64,000 nt of DNA, taken from Candidatus Dormiibacterota bacterium (GTDB taxonomy: Bacteria > Chloroflexota > Dormibacteria > CF-121). Numbering within the stretch: the stretch's first letter is position 1; each line of letters begins with the position of its first letter. A program made the translations under genes and the position numbers. The stretch covers positions 22,018 through 86,017 of the forward strand of contig DASZZN010000049.1 in the NCBI GenBank assembly GCA_035544955.1, read 5' to 3'. Shown here piece by piece: positions 33,493 to 41,077 of this stretch. The notes under the pieces are model-generated. The model saw only the letters and a program-made list of their open reading frames with translations. It did no database searches and was not told the origin of the DNA.

Positions 33493-34085
33493 CGCACCGC
33501 GATGATGATCCGCACCGCATCGACGATGAACTGCACGGCGATCGCCGCGAGGAGCAAGCCCAGCACCCGGGTCAGGAGCTGAATCAGCGCGGGATGCACT
33601 AGGCGTGCGATCCGGGCCGCGAGCATGAGGCCGACGGCCACCACCACGACCGTGGCGAGGATGCCGAGGATCACGCCTAGCCTTCCGGGCCCGTCCTCGT
33701 ACCGCCTCGTCAGAACCATCACCGCGGCGATCGCTCCCGGGCCGGCGAGCAGCGGCGTCGCCAGCGGGACCAGCGCGATGTTCGCGGTTTCCGGTTGCTC
33801 CATCTCGTCGCCGCGCAACATCTGCAGGGCGACGAGCAGTAAGAGCAGGCCGCCCGCAATCGTGAGGCTCTCCACCGAGACGTGCAGGTAATCGAGGATG
33901 AGCCGGCCGAAGAGCGCGAAGACCACCACCACGCCGCCGGCGGCCCCCGCGGCGACGAGCGCGGCGCGCCGGCGCGCGTTCGGGGTGTGCCCCGCCGTCA
34001 GGCTGATGAAAATCGGGGCGCTGCCCAACGGATCCATGATGACGACAAGCGTGATGAACGCCTCGGCGAACGCCTGCCAATTCAT
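33489..34085 (-). CDS. MarC-family membrane protein
   Basis: A 198-residue integral membrane protein with six helices. The N-terminal AFAEAFITLVVIMDPLGSAPIFISLT is the family signature, with GPGAIAAVMVL in the fourth helix. The function of MarC is unresolved despite its name (multiple antibiotic resistance locus). Confidence 0.92.
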   Translation of the reverse strand: MNWQAFAEAFITLVVIMDPLGSAPIFISLTAGHTPNARRRAALVAAGAAGGVVVVFALFGRLILDYLHVSVESLTIAGGLLLLLVALQMLRGDEMEQPETANIALVPLATPLLAGPGAIAAVMVLTRRYEDGPGRLGVILGILATVVVVAVGLMLAARIARLVHPALIQLLTRVLGLLLAAIAVQFIVDAVRIIIAVR

Positions 34086-34125
34086 GCCGACAGCCTAACG
34101 TCCCGCGGGATTAGCATGAGAACGA

Positions 34126-34503
34126 ATGGCGAAAACGTCAGAAGACCTTATCTGGAAACTGACGGAAAGCGACGAGGTCCAGATCGACACCCGGCGCGAT
34201 GCCAAATCGCCGCTTCATCGCACCACCATCTGGATCGTGCCGACGGAATACGGGGTCTACGTACGCTCCTACAAAGGCAAAAAGGGTCACTGGTACCAGG
34301 AGGCCCTCGCCAACCCGTCGGTCACAGTCCGAGTCGGGCGGCGGAGGGTGACCGCGCGCACTGAGCTGGAGAACAACCCGCTCGTCATCCGCGCCGTGAG
34401 TGCCGGATTCCGTAAGAAGTACGGTGAGCGCTGGCCGGATGAAACCAAGGACATGCTCAAGCGCTCGATTCTCCCGACGACGCTGCGACTGACACCGGTC
34501 TAA
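34126..34503 (+). CDS. DUF2255 family protein
   Basis: A 125-residue protein with a flavin-reductase-like split-barrel pattern seen in DUF2255: EVQIDTRR, HRTTIWIVPTEYGVYVRSYKGKKGHWYQEAL, VTVRVGRRRVTAR, and AGFRKKYGERWPDETKDMLKRS. Length is typical. Possibly binds a deazaflavin or flavin cofactor by fold analogy; not shown. Divergent from marC. Confidence 0.83.
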   Translation: MAKTSEDLIWKLTESDEVQIDTRRDAKSPLHRTTIWIVPTEYGVYVRSYKGKKGHWYQEALANPSVTVRVGRRRVTARTELENNPLVIRAVSAGFRKKYGERWPDETKDMLKRSILPTTLRLTPV

Positions 34504-34517
34504 GCGCCGGTCAGCAG

Positions 34518-35441
34518 TTACCGCGAGTCGTAGGAGACCAGTAGAGCGGGATCCCAGCGCTGGCGGGTTGCCCCCGCCACGAAGGTGGACTCGGCAAAAT
34601 CGAGGATCGCCTGGCGCGGATCGGGGCTGCGGCGAACGGCGTCATAGGAAAGGATGAACTCGCCAAACGCCGGCCTCCAGCCTGCCTCCGCCGGACGCAG
34701 CGCCGCATTCTCGATGCCGTCGGGTTTCGGGTAGGCGTAGGCGAAAAAGGCGGGCTCCCGCAGCGTCGCATTGCCCGGCCAGAACCCAACGCAGCACTGT
34801 TCGGCATCGCCACCCACGCGCCGGATGATGCCCCAGTCTTTGGAAGGCTGAACGGGCCGGCCGGAATAGCGTGCTACCGCAAGATCGAACGTGCCCCACC
34901 AGAAGGAAACCGCGCTGGTCCGTCCTAAAAACCGGCCCCGGTGCTCTTTGAGGACCAGGTCGATGCGCGCCAGCAGCCGCCCGAAGCGGTGGGCCCACTC
35001 CGGGTCGTACGTCGCGTGAACCGTGTCCTCGGGAAACGGGATCGGATTGTCAACTTCGGATGGCATGATGGTGATCGCGGGGTCGATGCCCAGGGTGTGG
35101 AGGCGCCCGATCAGCTCCTGATAGAAGTCGGCGACCGGCCGTGCGTCCAGCGCGACCCGCTCGAGGCGACCATCGTTGGTGGCAACGATCACGTCATGAT
35201 TGATGAGGTCAACATCGATCGCGAAGCCGGTCCGGCCGCTCCACATGGGTGACGTCGTCAGCCCGCGTGCGGTGAGATAGAGGGGCACGTTGGCCCACTG
35301 CGGCCCGCGTTGCGTCATGGCGAGACGGACCTTGCCGATGATCTGCAGCTTCATATGCAGCGTGTCCATGGTCGGCCGCCAAACGTCGTAGGGCAGCTCA
35401 GGCCATTCGGCAAGCTGACGGACCGCGCCGGTGCTGATCAC
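34518..35441 (-). CDS. DUF5996 family protein
   Basis: A 307-residue protein matching the DUF5996 pattern: WPELPYDVWRPTMDTLHMKLQIIGK at the N-terminus, HVPLY-like NVPLYLTARGLTTSPM, VSFWWGTFDLAVARYSG, and GFWPGNATLREPAFFAYAYPKP. Function unknown. Convergent with DUF2255, and separated from the next minus-strand gene by a clear terminator. Confidence 0.88.
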   Translation of the reverse strand: MISTGAVRQLAEWPELPYDVWRPTMDTLHMKLQIIGKVRLAMTQRGPQWANVPLYLTARGLTTSPMWSGRTGFAIDVDLINHDVIVATNDGRLERVALDARPVADFYQELIGRLHTLGIDPAITIMPSEVDNPIPFPEDTVHATYDPEWAHRFGRLLARIDLVLKEHRGRFLGRTSAVSFWWGTFDLAVARYSGRPVQPSKDWGIIRRVGGDAEQCCVGFWPGNATLREPAFFAYAYPKPDGIENAALRPAEAGWRPAFGEFILSYDAVRRSPDPRQAILDFAESTFVAGATRQRWDPALLVSYDSR

Positions 35442-35463
35442 CCATCCATCCTAGCCAGTGCGC

Positions 35464-35497
35464 ACAAAAAGAGTCCCGGCCAAATCGGCCGGGACTC
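35464..35497 (-). terminator. intrinsic terminator for the minus-strand gene at 35525
   Basis: A perfect 11-bp stem (GAGTCCCGGCC at 35471-35481 with GGCCGGGACTC at 35487-35497) and a 5-base loop. Read on the minus strand it is followed by TTTTT (35466-35470), the classic intrinsic terminator form. It lies 27 bases after the stop of the 80-residue membrane protein. Confidence 0.85.
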
Positions 35498-35524
35498 GGG
35501 GAAGGGGAGGGAGCGCCTGGTCAG

Positions 35525-35767
35525 TTAGGCGGCGCGCGAACGAACGATGGCCGGGGCAAGTTCGACCCGCGGCTCGCCTGCGCCGCGGAGCGCGCCCACG
35601 ATTCCGCCGTAGACCGTCCCGGCATAGATGCCGCAGACCAGGAATACGACCGGCTCGAGCCCGACCAGGATGGCGCCCATCGCGCCGAACACCGCCCCGC
35701 CCAAGCCGCCGCCCAATGCCGCGCCGCCGATTGCCCCTCGAAACATCCGCTGGACCTCACCGTTCAT
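35525..35767 (-). CDS. small Gly-rich membrane protein
   Basis: An 80-residue protein with a Gly-rich hydrophobic N-terminal half (FRGAIGGAALGGGLGGAVFGAMGAILVG) and a second helix (VVFLVCGIYAGTVYGGIVG), then a basic tail. ATG 35767 has a GGAGGTC ribosome-binding site. Monocistronic with its own intrinsic terminator. No function recognised. Confidence 0.7.
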   Translation of the reverse strand: MNGEVQRMFRGAIGGAALGGGLGGAVFGAMGAILVGLEPVVFLVCGIYAGTVYGGIVGALRGAGEPRVELAPAIVRSRAA

Positions 35768-35861
35768 CGCTGACCTCCAAGAATGGAATGGCGTCCTGAT
35801 GAACTGATGATGCGCCCGCCTACCTTTCGAAATCGTGACGCGCAGAGCCCCCACCCTGCAT

Positions 35862-35879
35862 TCCCCCGCCGGCGGGGGA
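35862..35879. repeat. 18-bp perfect palindrome, GC-rich
   Basis: TCCCCCGCCGGCGGGGGA is a perfect palindrome, located 13 bases beyond the stop of the response regulator at 35892. Flanking C- and G-runs give it the look of a small dispersed palindromic element. It could act as a weak transcription end but has no T-tract on either side. Confidence 0.5.
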
Positions 35880-35891
35880 GGGAGATCTCGG

Positions 35892-36560
35892 CTAGGCCTC
35901 TTCGAGCCGAAATCCAGTGCCGCGCACCGTCAGGATGCGCACTCCGGAGTGGACGAGCTTGGCGCGAAGCCGGCTCATCTTGACGTCGATCACGTTTGAT
36001 CCGAGCGGCTCGGTCTCGTCCCGCCAGGCGTGCTCGGCAATGGCTTTCCGGTCGACCACCGAGGGAAAGCGCCGCAGCAGCAGCTCGAGGATGTGGAACT
36101 CGGCGGTCGTGAGATTCAGCAGCTTGCCATTCATCGTGACGTGCCGACGGGCCGGGTCCAGCGACAAGGTGCCGCGGTTCATCACCGGCGCACCCACGCC
36201 GCGCGGACGTCGCTGTAGCGCGCGCACTCGCGCGACCAGTTCGCCAAAGTCGAATGGCTTGACCAGGTAGTCATCGGCGCCGGCATCCAGGCCCTGGATG
36301 CGGTCCGGTGGTGCATCGCGAGCCGTCAGCATCAGGATCGCAGTCGGGCGATCGTTGCGCCGGGCCCACGACGCCACCTCGACGCCGGGCACGCCCGGCA
36401 TCCGCCAGTCGAGGATGGCCACGTCGTACTCGTAGAACTTCAGCTGCTCGATGGCATCATCGCCCCGGTCGACCGAGTCGACCAGGTAGCCGGCATCCTC
36501 GAGACCTTGGACGAGGACCTCGCGCAGGCCGTGATCATCCTCCGCGACCAGGATACGCAC
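35892..36560 (-). CDS. OmpR-family response regulator
   Basis: A 222-residue regulator: receiver (VAEDDHGLRE, phosphoacceptor in AILDWRMPGVPG, Thr in MLTARD, Lys in LVKPFDFGEL) plus a winged-helix effector domain (LNLTTAEFHILELLLRRFPSVVDRKAIAEHAW, VRGTGFRLEE). No kinase gene is adjacent. It lies 2 bases downstream of a YceI-like gene and is probably co-transcribed. The orphan kinase at 11536 is a possible but unproven partner. Confidence 0.93.
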   Translation of the reverse strand: MRILVAEDDHGLREVLVQGLEDAGYLVDSVDRGDDAIEQLKFYEYDVAILDWRMPGVPGVEVASWARRNDRPTAILMLTARDAPPDRIQGLDAGADDYLVKPFDFGELVARVRALQRRPRGVGAPVMNRGTLSLDPARRHVTMNGKLLNLTTAEFHILELLLRRFPSVVDRKAIAEHAWRDETEPLGSNVIDVKMSRLRAKLVHSGVRILTVRGTGFRLEEA

Positions 36561-36562
36561 CG

Positions 36563-37285
36563 CTAGGCTCCCTGCCGGCTCAGCATCAGTTGGAACTCCA
36601 TCGTCGCATTGCTCTGCACGGTGACGAAGCCGCCGATACTGGGCGGGGTCATCCCGAACTGACTGAAGGGGAATGTGATTGAACCGACCAGCTCGATCGT
36701 TGATCCGCTCATCCGGGCGTCGATCGGGATGGTGACGTTTTTCGTCACACCGTGGATCGTCAGGTCCCCGATCGCCGACACGTGGATCGTCTGCCCGCTG
36801 GCGGCATCAGCCGGCAACGTGATCGGCGACGTCAGCTTAAAGGTGGCGGTCGGATAGCGGTCGCTTTCGAGCCCCTGCGAGTGGATCCGCTGATCCCGTC
36901 TGGACTGGTCGCTCGTGAGTTTGGTGACGTCCACGCTAAAGCTGGCGGCCGTCACGCCGTAGCCGGTCGTCGATTGCGTCAGGCTGAACGTGCCCGTGAT
37001 CGCCGAGGTGCGCCCGACGGCATCGCTCGGTGCGGCGAACGAGGCGAGCTGCTCGCGGACCCGATAGCCGGCAACGGAGCCCGAGCCCACGGTCCAGGTT
37101 CCAGCCCCGGGCGTAGCCGTGGCGCTGGCGGTGGAGCCCGAGGCCGACGGTGTAGGCGAACTGAGCGCGAGCTTCTGTGGCGACGATCCCGCGAAGACGA
37201 CGAAATAGAGGATGCCGACACCCGCGGCGCCGAGGATCAAGGCACCGACGATAATGGCGGCGATCAGCGTTCGGCGATTGTTCAT
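36563..37285 (-). CDS. YceI-family lipid-binding protein, membrane anchored
   Basis: A 240-residue protein. An N-terminal helix (about 8-32) anchors it, followed by a Ser/Thr/Ala linker (to about 60) and a YceI lipocalin-like barrel: VGRTSAITGTFSLTQ, AASFSVDVTKLTSDQSRRDQRIHSQGLESDRYPTATF and GDLTIHGVTKNVTIPIDA. YceI barrels bind isoprenoid or other lipids. First gene of a two-gene operon with the OmpR-type regulator. The 115-base upstream gap holds two CTTAG motifs that might be regulator sites. Confidence 0.9.
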   Translation of the reverse strand: MNNRRTLIAAIIVGALILGAAGVGILYFVVFAGSSPQKLALSSPTPSASGSTASATATPGAGTWTVGSGSVAGYRVREQLASFAAPSDAVGRTSAITGTFSLTQSTTGYGVTAASFSVDVTKLTSDQSRRDQRIHSQGLESDRYPTATFKLTSPITLPADAASGQTIHVSAIGDLTIHGVTKNVTIPIDARMSGSTIELVGSITFPFSQFGMTPPSIGGFVTVQSNATMEFQLMLSRQGA

Positions 37286-37400
37286 TTAAGGAAATGCTGA
37301 GCGAGGTGACCTTTCAGTTCGATGACAGACTAAGCCGTCATCATGAAGCGACTCTAAGAACCAACTAGCGCGCCCCGGTGTGGAAAGGCGCGCGTGCTGG

Positions 37401-38390
37401 TCAGGAGGCGATGGTCAGAACGGCTGCGCCTTCGAAGCGTCCATGGGCCAGATCGGCGAGCGCCGTATTCGCGTCAACCAGCGGATAGGGGTGCACCTGC
37501 GTTTGGATTGGAACCTTCGGCGCGATCTGCAGAAGTTCCTCGCCGTCCTGTCGCGTCAGGTTGGCGACCGAACGGATCTGCCGCTCCATCCAGAGAAGGT
37601 CATAGGGAAACGACGGGATCTCGCTCATGTGGATGCCCGCGCAGACCACCACCCCGCCTGGATCCAGGGCCTTGAGCGCCGCCGGGACCAGTGCGCCGAC
37701 GGGCGCGAAGATCAACGCCGCATCGAGGGGTTCGGGCGGCGGCGTGAGCGAGTCGCCCGCCCACTCCGCGCCAAGGCTTCGCGCGAACGCCTGCCTCTTC
37801 GTGTCACCCGGTGAGGTAAAGGCAAACACGCGTCGACCCTGGTAACGAGCGACCTGGGCGATGATGTGCGCCGAGTCGCCAAAGCCATAGAGACCGACCC
37901 GTTGCGCGTCGCCGGCGAGCCGCAGCGCGCGATAGCCGATCAAGCCGGCGCACAGCAACGGTGCGGCATGCAGATCGTCATAGCTCTCCGGCAGCGCAAA
38001 ACAAAAACGCTCGTCGGCGATGCAAAACTCCGCGTAGCCGCCGTCGATGTGATAGCCAGTGAAGCGCGCGTTCACGCAAAGGTTTTCGAGACCGCGGCGG
38101 CAAAAGCGGCAGGTCTCGTCGACGTAGCCAAGCCAGGGAACGCCGATGCGGGCACCGGGCGCGAACCGGTCGGCTCCGTCGCCAGCGGCCTCGACCCGAC
38201 CCACGATCATGTGGCCGATCACAAGCGGCAGCTTGGGTTCGCTGATCTCACCGCTCACGATGTGGAGGTCGGTGCGGCACACTGCACAGACCGAGACTCG
38301 AATCAGGACCTGACCCTCGGCCGGCGCAGGGACGGGCAGCTCCTCGAGGCGAAGGGGTTCCTTCGCCGCGCGAAGCTGCATCGCCCTCAT
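37401..38390 (-). CDS. zinc-type alcohol dehydrogenase family protein, altered zinc ligands
   Basis: A 329-residue medium-chain dehydrogenase of the AdhA-like group: VCAVCRTDLHIV (catalytic-site C38), LGYVDETCRFCRRGLENLC and the cofactor motif YGFGDSAH. Two departures are visible. The usual GHE is GHM (H60-M61), and the first of four structural-zinc cysteines is Asp (only C94, C97, C105 remain). Activity may be altered. It could use NAD(P)H to reduce aldehydes, or be a reductase of another substrate. Confidence 0.85.
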   Translation of the reverse strand: MRAMQLRAAKEPLRLEELPVPAPAEGQVLIRVSVCAVCRTDLHIVSGEISEPKLPLVIGHMIVGRVEAAGDGADRFAPGARIGVPWLGYVDETCRFCRRGLENLCVNARFTGYHIDGGYAEFCIADERFCFALPESYDDLHAAPLLCAGLIGYRALRLAGDAQRVGLYGFGDSAHIIAQVARYQGRRVFAFTSPGDTKRQAFARSLGAEWAGDSLTPPPEPLDAALIFAPVGALVPAALKALDPGGVVVCAGIHMSEIPSFPYDLLWMERQIRSVANLTRQDGEELLQIAPKVPIQTQVHPYPLVDANTALADLAHGRFEGAAVLTIAS

Positions 38391-38399
38391 TGATGACCG

Positions 38400-38840
38400 C
38401 TAGGCCGTGACACCGCTCTTGAGCGTTGCCTGCAGGGTGATGGGGGTCGCCGCCAGAGCCTTCGAGACGGGACAGTTCTTCTTGGCGTCTTCGGCCAGCC
38501 GCTTGAACGTTGCCTCGTCGATGCCGGGGACGTTGCCTTCGGTCGCGAGATCGATGCGCGAGATACCCCAACCCGCATCGGACTTGTCGAAGTGCACGGT
38601 GGCTTTGGTCCGAATTTCCTGCGGCGCGTGTCCCGCTTGCGTGAGGCCGCTGGCGAAGGCCATGGAAAAGCAGCCGGCGTGCGCCGCGCCGATCAGCTCT
38701 TCGGGGTTGGTGCCGGAACCATCCTCCATCCGGCTCTTGAACGAATACGAACCTTCAAAGGCGCCGCTTCCCAGTCGCATCGTTCCCGATCCGTCTTGCA
38801 GCGACCGTTGCCACCTGGCCTCCGCAGTACGTACAGGCAT
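38400..38840 (-). CDS. OsmC-family peroxiredoxin
   Basis: A 146-residue OsmC-type peroxidase, which reduces organic hydroperoxides with thiols. The two catalytic cysteines are present, C57 (HAGCFSMA) and C121 (NCPVSKAL). GTNPEELIGAAHAGC is characteristic of OsmC rather than Ohr. It precedes the alcohol dehydrogenase on the same strand by 9 bases, so the two are probably one transcript. Confidence 0.92.
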   Translation of the reverse strand: MPVRTAEARWQRSLQDGSGTMRLGSGAFEGSYSFKSRMEDGSGTNPEELIGAAHAGCFSMAFASGLTQAGHAPQEIRTKATVHFDKSDAGWGISRIDLATEGNVPGIDEATFKRLAEDAKKNCPVSKALAATPITLQATLKSGVTA

Positions 38841-38886
38841 CTTTGGGTCACCTCACTCGTGAAATATTTGCCGTCCTGGACTGATC

Positions 38887-39909
38887 CTAGGGGACCGCGC
38901 CGGCGGCTGCCGCCAGCATCTCGAGCGTGCGCAGCCGGTCGGCTTGCGTCTTGTCGTGAACGCTTGCCAGCAACGTCGTCACGCCGGCGGACGCCCACAC
39001 GCCGAGCCGTTCGCGAACGTAAGACGGCGGCCCGGCAATGCTGATGGCATCGACGAGGGCATCGGGCACCCGGCGGATCGCCTCGAGCTGTTTACCTCCG
39101 AGGTAAAGCTCCTGGAGTGTGCGCGCATCGTCGGCAAAGCCGTACTGGCGGACGAGGTCGTTGTAGAAGTTCTTGGTGCGCGACCCCATGCCGCCGACGT
39201 ACAACGCCACCCAGGGCTTCAGCGCATCGCGCGCGCGAGTGCGATCGTCGTCGATGATGACCGGCACGTGCGGCGCGATCGCGAGCGAGTCGACGGCGCG
39301 CCCGGCGATCCCGGCGCCCGCCTCGAGCTCGGGACGGAAGACATCCATGTGCTCCGGAGCAAAGAGCGTCGGGATCCAGCCGTCGGCCAGCTCGCCCGTC
39401 AGACGCAGGCCTCCCGGGGTGAGGGTCGCCAGGTAGATCGGCACCGCTGCGCGAACCGGATGCGCGAGGAGCTTGAGGCCCTTGTCGAGGTGGAAGACCT
39501 CGCCATCGAAGATCAGGCGATCCCGCCGGAGAACCTGGCGGACGATGGCGATCGTTTCGCGCATGCGGAGCATCGGTCGATCGAACGCCACACCGTGCCA
39601 GCCAGTTATCACCTGGTGACCGCTCGTGCCAAGCCCGAGGATGAAGCGGCCACCCGAGATCAAGTCGAGCGTGGCCGCCGTCTGAGCGAGGAGGGCCGGC
39701 GTCCGGCTGAAGATGTTGACGATCCCCGTCCCGAGCTGAATCCGTTCGGTGCGAGCCGCGAGGGCGCCGAGGATGGAGATGGCATCGATGCCATAAGCTT
39801 CCGGCATCCAGACCGATTCGAAGCCGAGCGCCTCGGCGCGTTGAGCGAGCTCAACCGCCTCCGGGAAGGCGAGAGTCCCCTCGTAGGGCAAGTTGAGACC
39901 GAGCTTCAT
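38887..39909 (-). CDS. LLM-class (F420-type) oxidoreductase
   Basis: A 340-residue luciferase-like TIM-barrel enzyme: MKLGLNLPYEG, AEALGFESVWMPEAYG, LGTGIVNIFSRTPALLAQTAATLD, GRFILGLGTSGHQV and the F420-binding-type loop. The best start is ATG 39909; the longer version from 39957 has a non-family extension. Many relatives use coenzyme F420. It is divergent from the aldo/keto reductase at 40008. Substrate unknown. Confidence 0.9.
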   Translation of the reverse strand: MKLGLNLPYEGTLAFPEAVELAQRAEALGFESVWMPEAYGIDAISILGALAARTERIQLGTGIVNIFSRTPALLAQTAATLDLISGGRFILGLGTSGHQVITGWHGVAFDRPMLRMRETIAIVRQVLRRDRLIFDGEVFHLDKGLKLLAHPVRAAVPIYLATLTPGGLRLTGELADGWIPTLFAPEHMDVFRPELEAGAGIAGRAVDSLAIAPHVPVIIDDDRTRARDALKPWVALYVGGMGSRTKNFYNDLVRQYGFADDARTLQELYLGGKQLEAIRRVPDALVDAISIAGPPSYVRERLGVWASAGVTTLLASVHDKTQADRLRTLEMLAAAAGAVP

Positions 39910-40007
39910 CGTGGCATCGTATCCGGAGTTGAGCCTAGAGTAGATGACAGCCGGCAAACGGCCACGCCGCCCTTCTCACACCGGGGGCGGCTATTCAGGA
40001 GGACGTC

Positions 40008-40895
40008 ATGGCAGATCGGACGACGACCATCAATGCCGCGCTTGCGGGGACCATCGATATCGGCGGCGATCTGCCGGTCAACCGCTTCGGCTTTGGCGCG
40101 ATGCGCATCACCGGGGAAGGGATCTGGGGAGAACCGGCCGACCGCGAAGAATCGAAGCGCGTACTGCGCCGCGCATTGGAGCTCGGCATCAACTTCATCG
40201 ACACTGCCGATTCCTATGGCCCAGAAGTCAGTGAGCGATTGATCGCTGAGGCCCTCTACCCGTACCCGGAGGAGCTCGTGATCGCCACCAAGGGTGGGCT
40301 CGTCCGACCCGGGCCTGGAGAGTGGATACCGGACGGCCGTCCCCAGCACCTCCGCGAAGCGTGTGAGGGGAGCCTCAAGCGCTTGCGGGTCGAGCAAATC
40401 GATGTCTATCAGTTGCACCGCCCGGATCCGAATGTCCCGTACGAGGAATCGGTCGGCGCCCTGGTGGAACTGAAGGCTGAGGGCAAGATCCGCCACATCG
40501 GCCTCTCGAACGTGACCGTCGATCACATCGAGCGCGCGCAAAAGCTCACGCCGGTCGTCTCGATCCAGAACCGATACAGCGCTTTCGAGCGCACGTCGGA
40601 GCCGGTGCTCGACTTCTGCTCGCTGGAGGAGCTGGCATTTCTGCCATGGCGTCCAGTGGAAGGTGGGGGAGTCGCCGGCGCCGCCGGGGTGATCGCGGAG
40701 ATCGCCCGGCGCAACAATGCAACGCCGACCCAGATCGCGCTCGCCTGGTTGCTGGCGCATTCGCCGGTGATGCTGCCGATCGCGGGCACGTCGAAGGCTG
40801 CCCACCTCGAGGAGAACCTGGGGGCGGCGGCGCTCGAGCTGGCCCCGGCAGAGCTCGCCGAGATCGACAAGATTGCCCCGGAGCCGCGCCCCTGA
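40008..40895 (+). CDS. aldo/keto reductase
   Basis: A 295-residue NADPH-dependent aldo/keto reductase: NRFGFGAMRITG, FIDTADSYGPEVSE (catalytic Asp and Tyr), VIATKGG (catalytic Lys), YQLHRPDP (catalytic His), and the cofactor-binding IAGTSKAAHLEEN. ATG 40008 has AGGAGG at 39997-40002. A leader hairpin (GCCGCCC with GGGCGGC, 39966-39991) lies just upstream. Substrate not assignable. Confidence 0.92.
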   Translation: MADRTTTINAALAGTIDIGGDLPVNRFGFGAMRITGEGIWGEPADREESKRVLRRALELGINFIDTADSYGPEVSERLIAEALYPYPEELVIATKGGLVRPGPGEWIPDGRPQHLREACEGSLKRLRVEQIDVYQLHRPDPNVPYEESVGALVELKAEGKIRHIGLSNVTVDHIERAQKLTPVVSIQNRYSAFERTSEPVLDFCSLEELAFLPWRPVEGGGVAGAAGVIAEIARRNNATPTQIALAWLLAHSPVMLPIAGTSKAAHLEENLGAAALELAPAELAEIDKIAPEPRP

Positions 40896-40968
40896 CTGTC
40901 GAGGACGGTGACCGAGACGAAGACGAAGCACTGGATGAGGCCTTGATGGCCAGTCGACAAAGGCGTCC

Positions 40969-40990
40969 CTTAGCGCACTCTTAAGCGCAC
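40969..40990 (+). promoter_or_regulatory. tandem direct repeat, candidate response-regulator site
   Basis: CTTAGCGCAC (40969-40978) and CTTAAGCGCAC (40980-40990) are direct repeats spaced by 11 bases, one helical turn, about 90 bases before the flavin operon ATG. This is the layout of OmpR/PhoB-type binding sites. Confidence 0.4.
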
Positions 40991-41077
40991 CTCATTTCTC
41001 ATTCACCCCCGTTTGCCACGATGGGGCGCGGGGTCAAGGGCTGTGGCCCGTTGCACGTACGCGTCACCGATAAAGGA

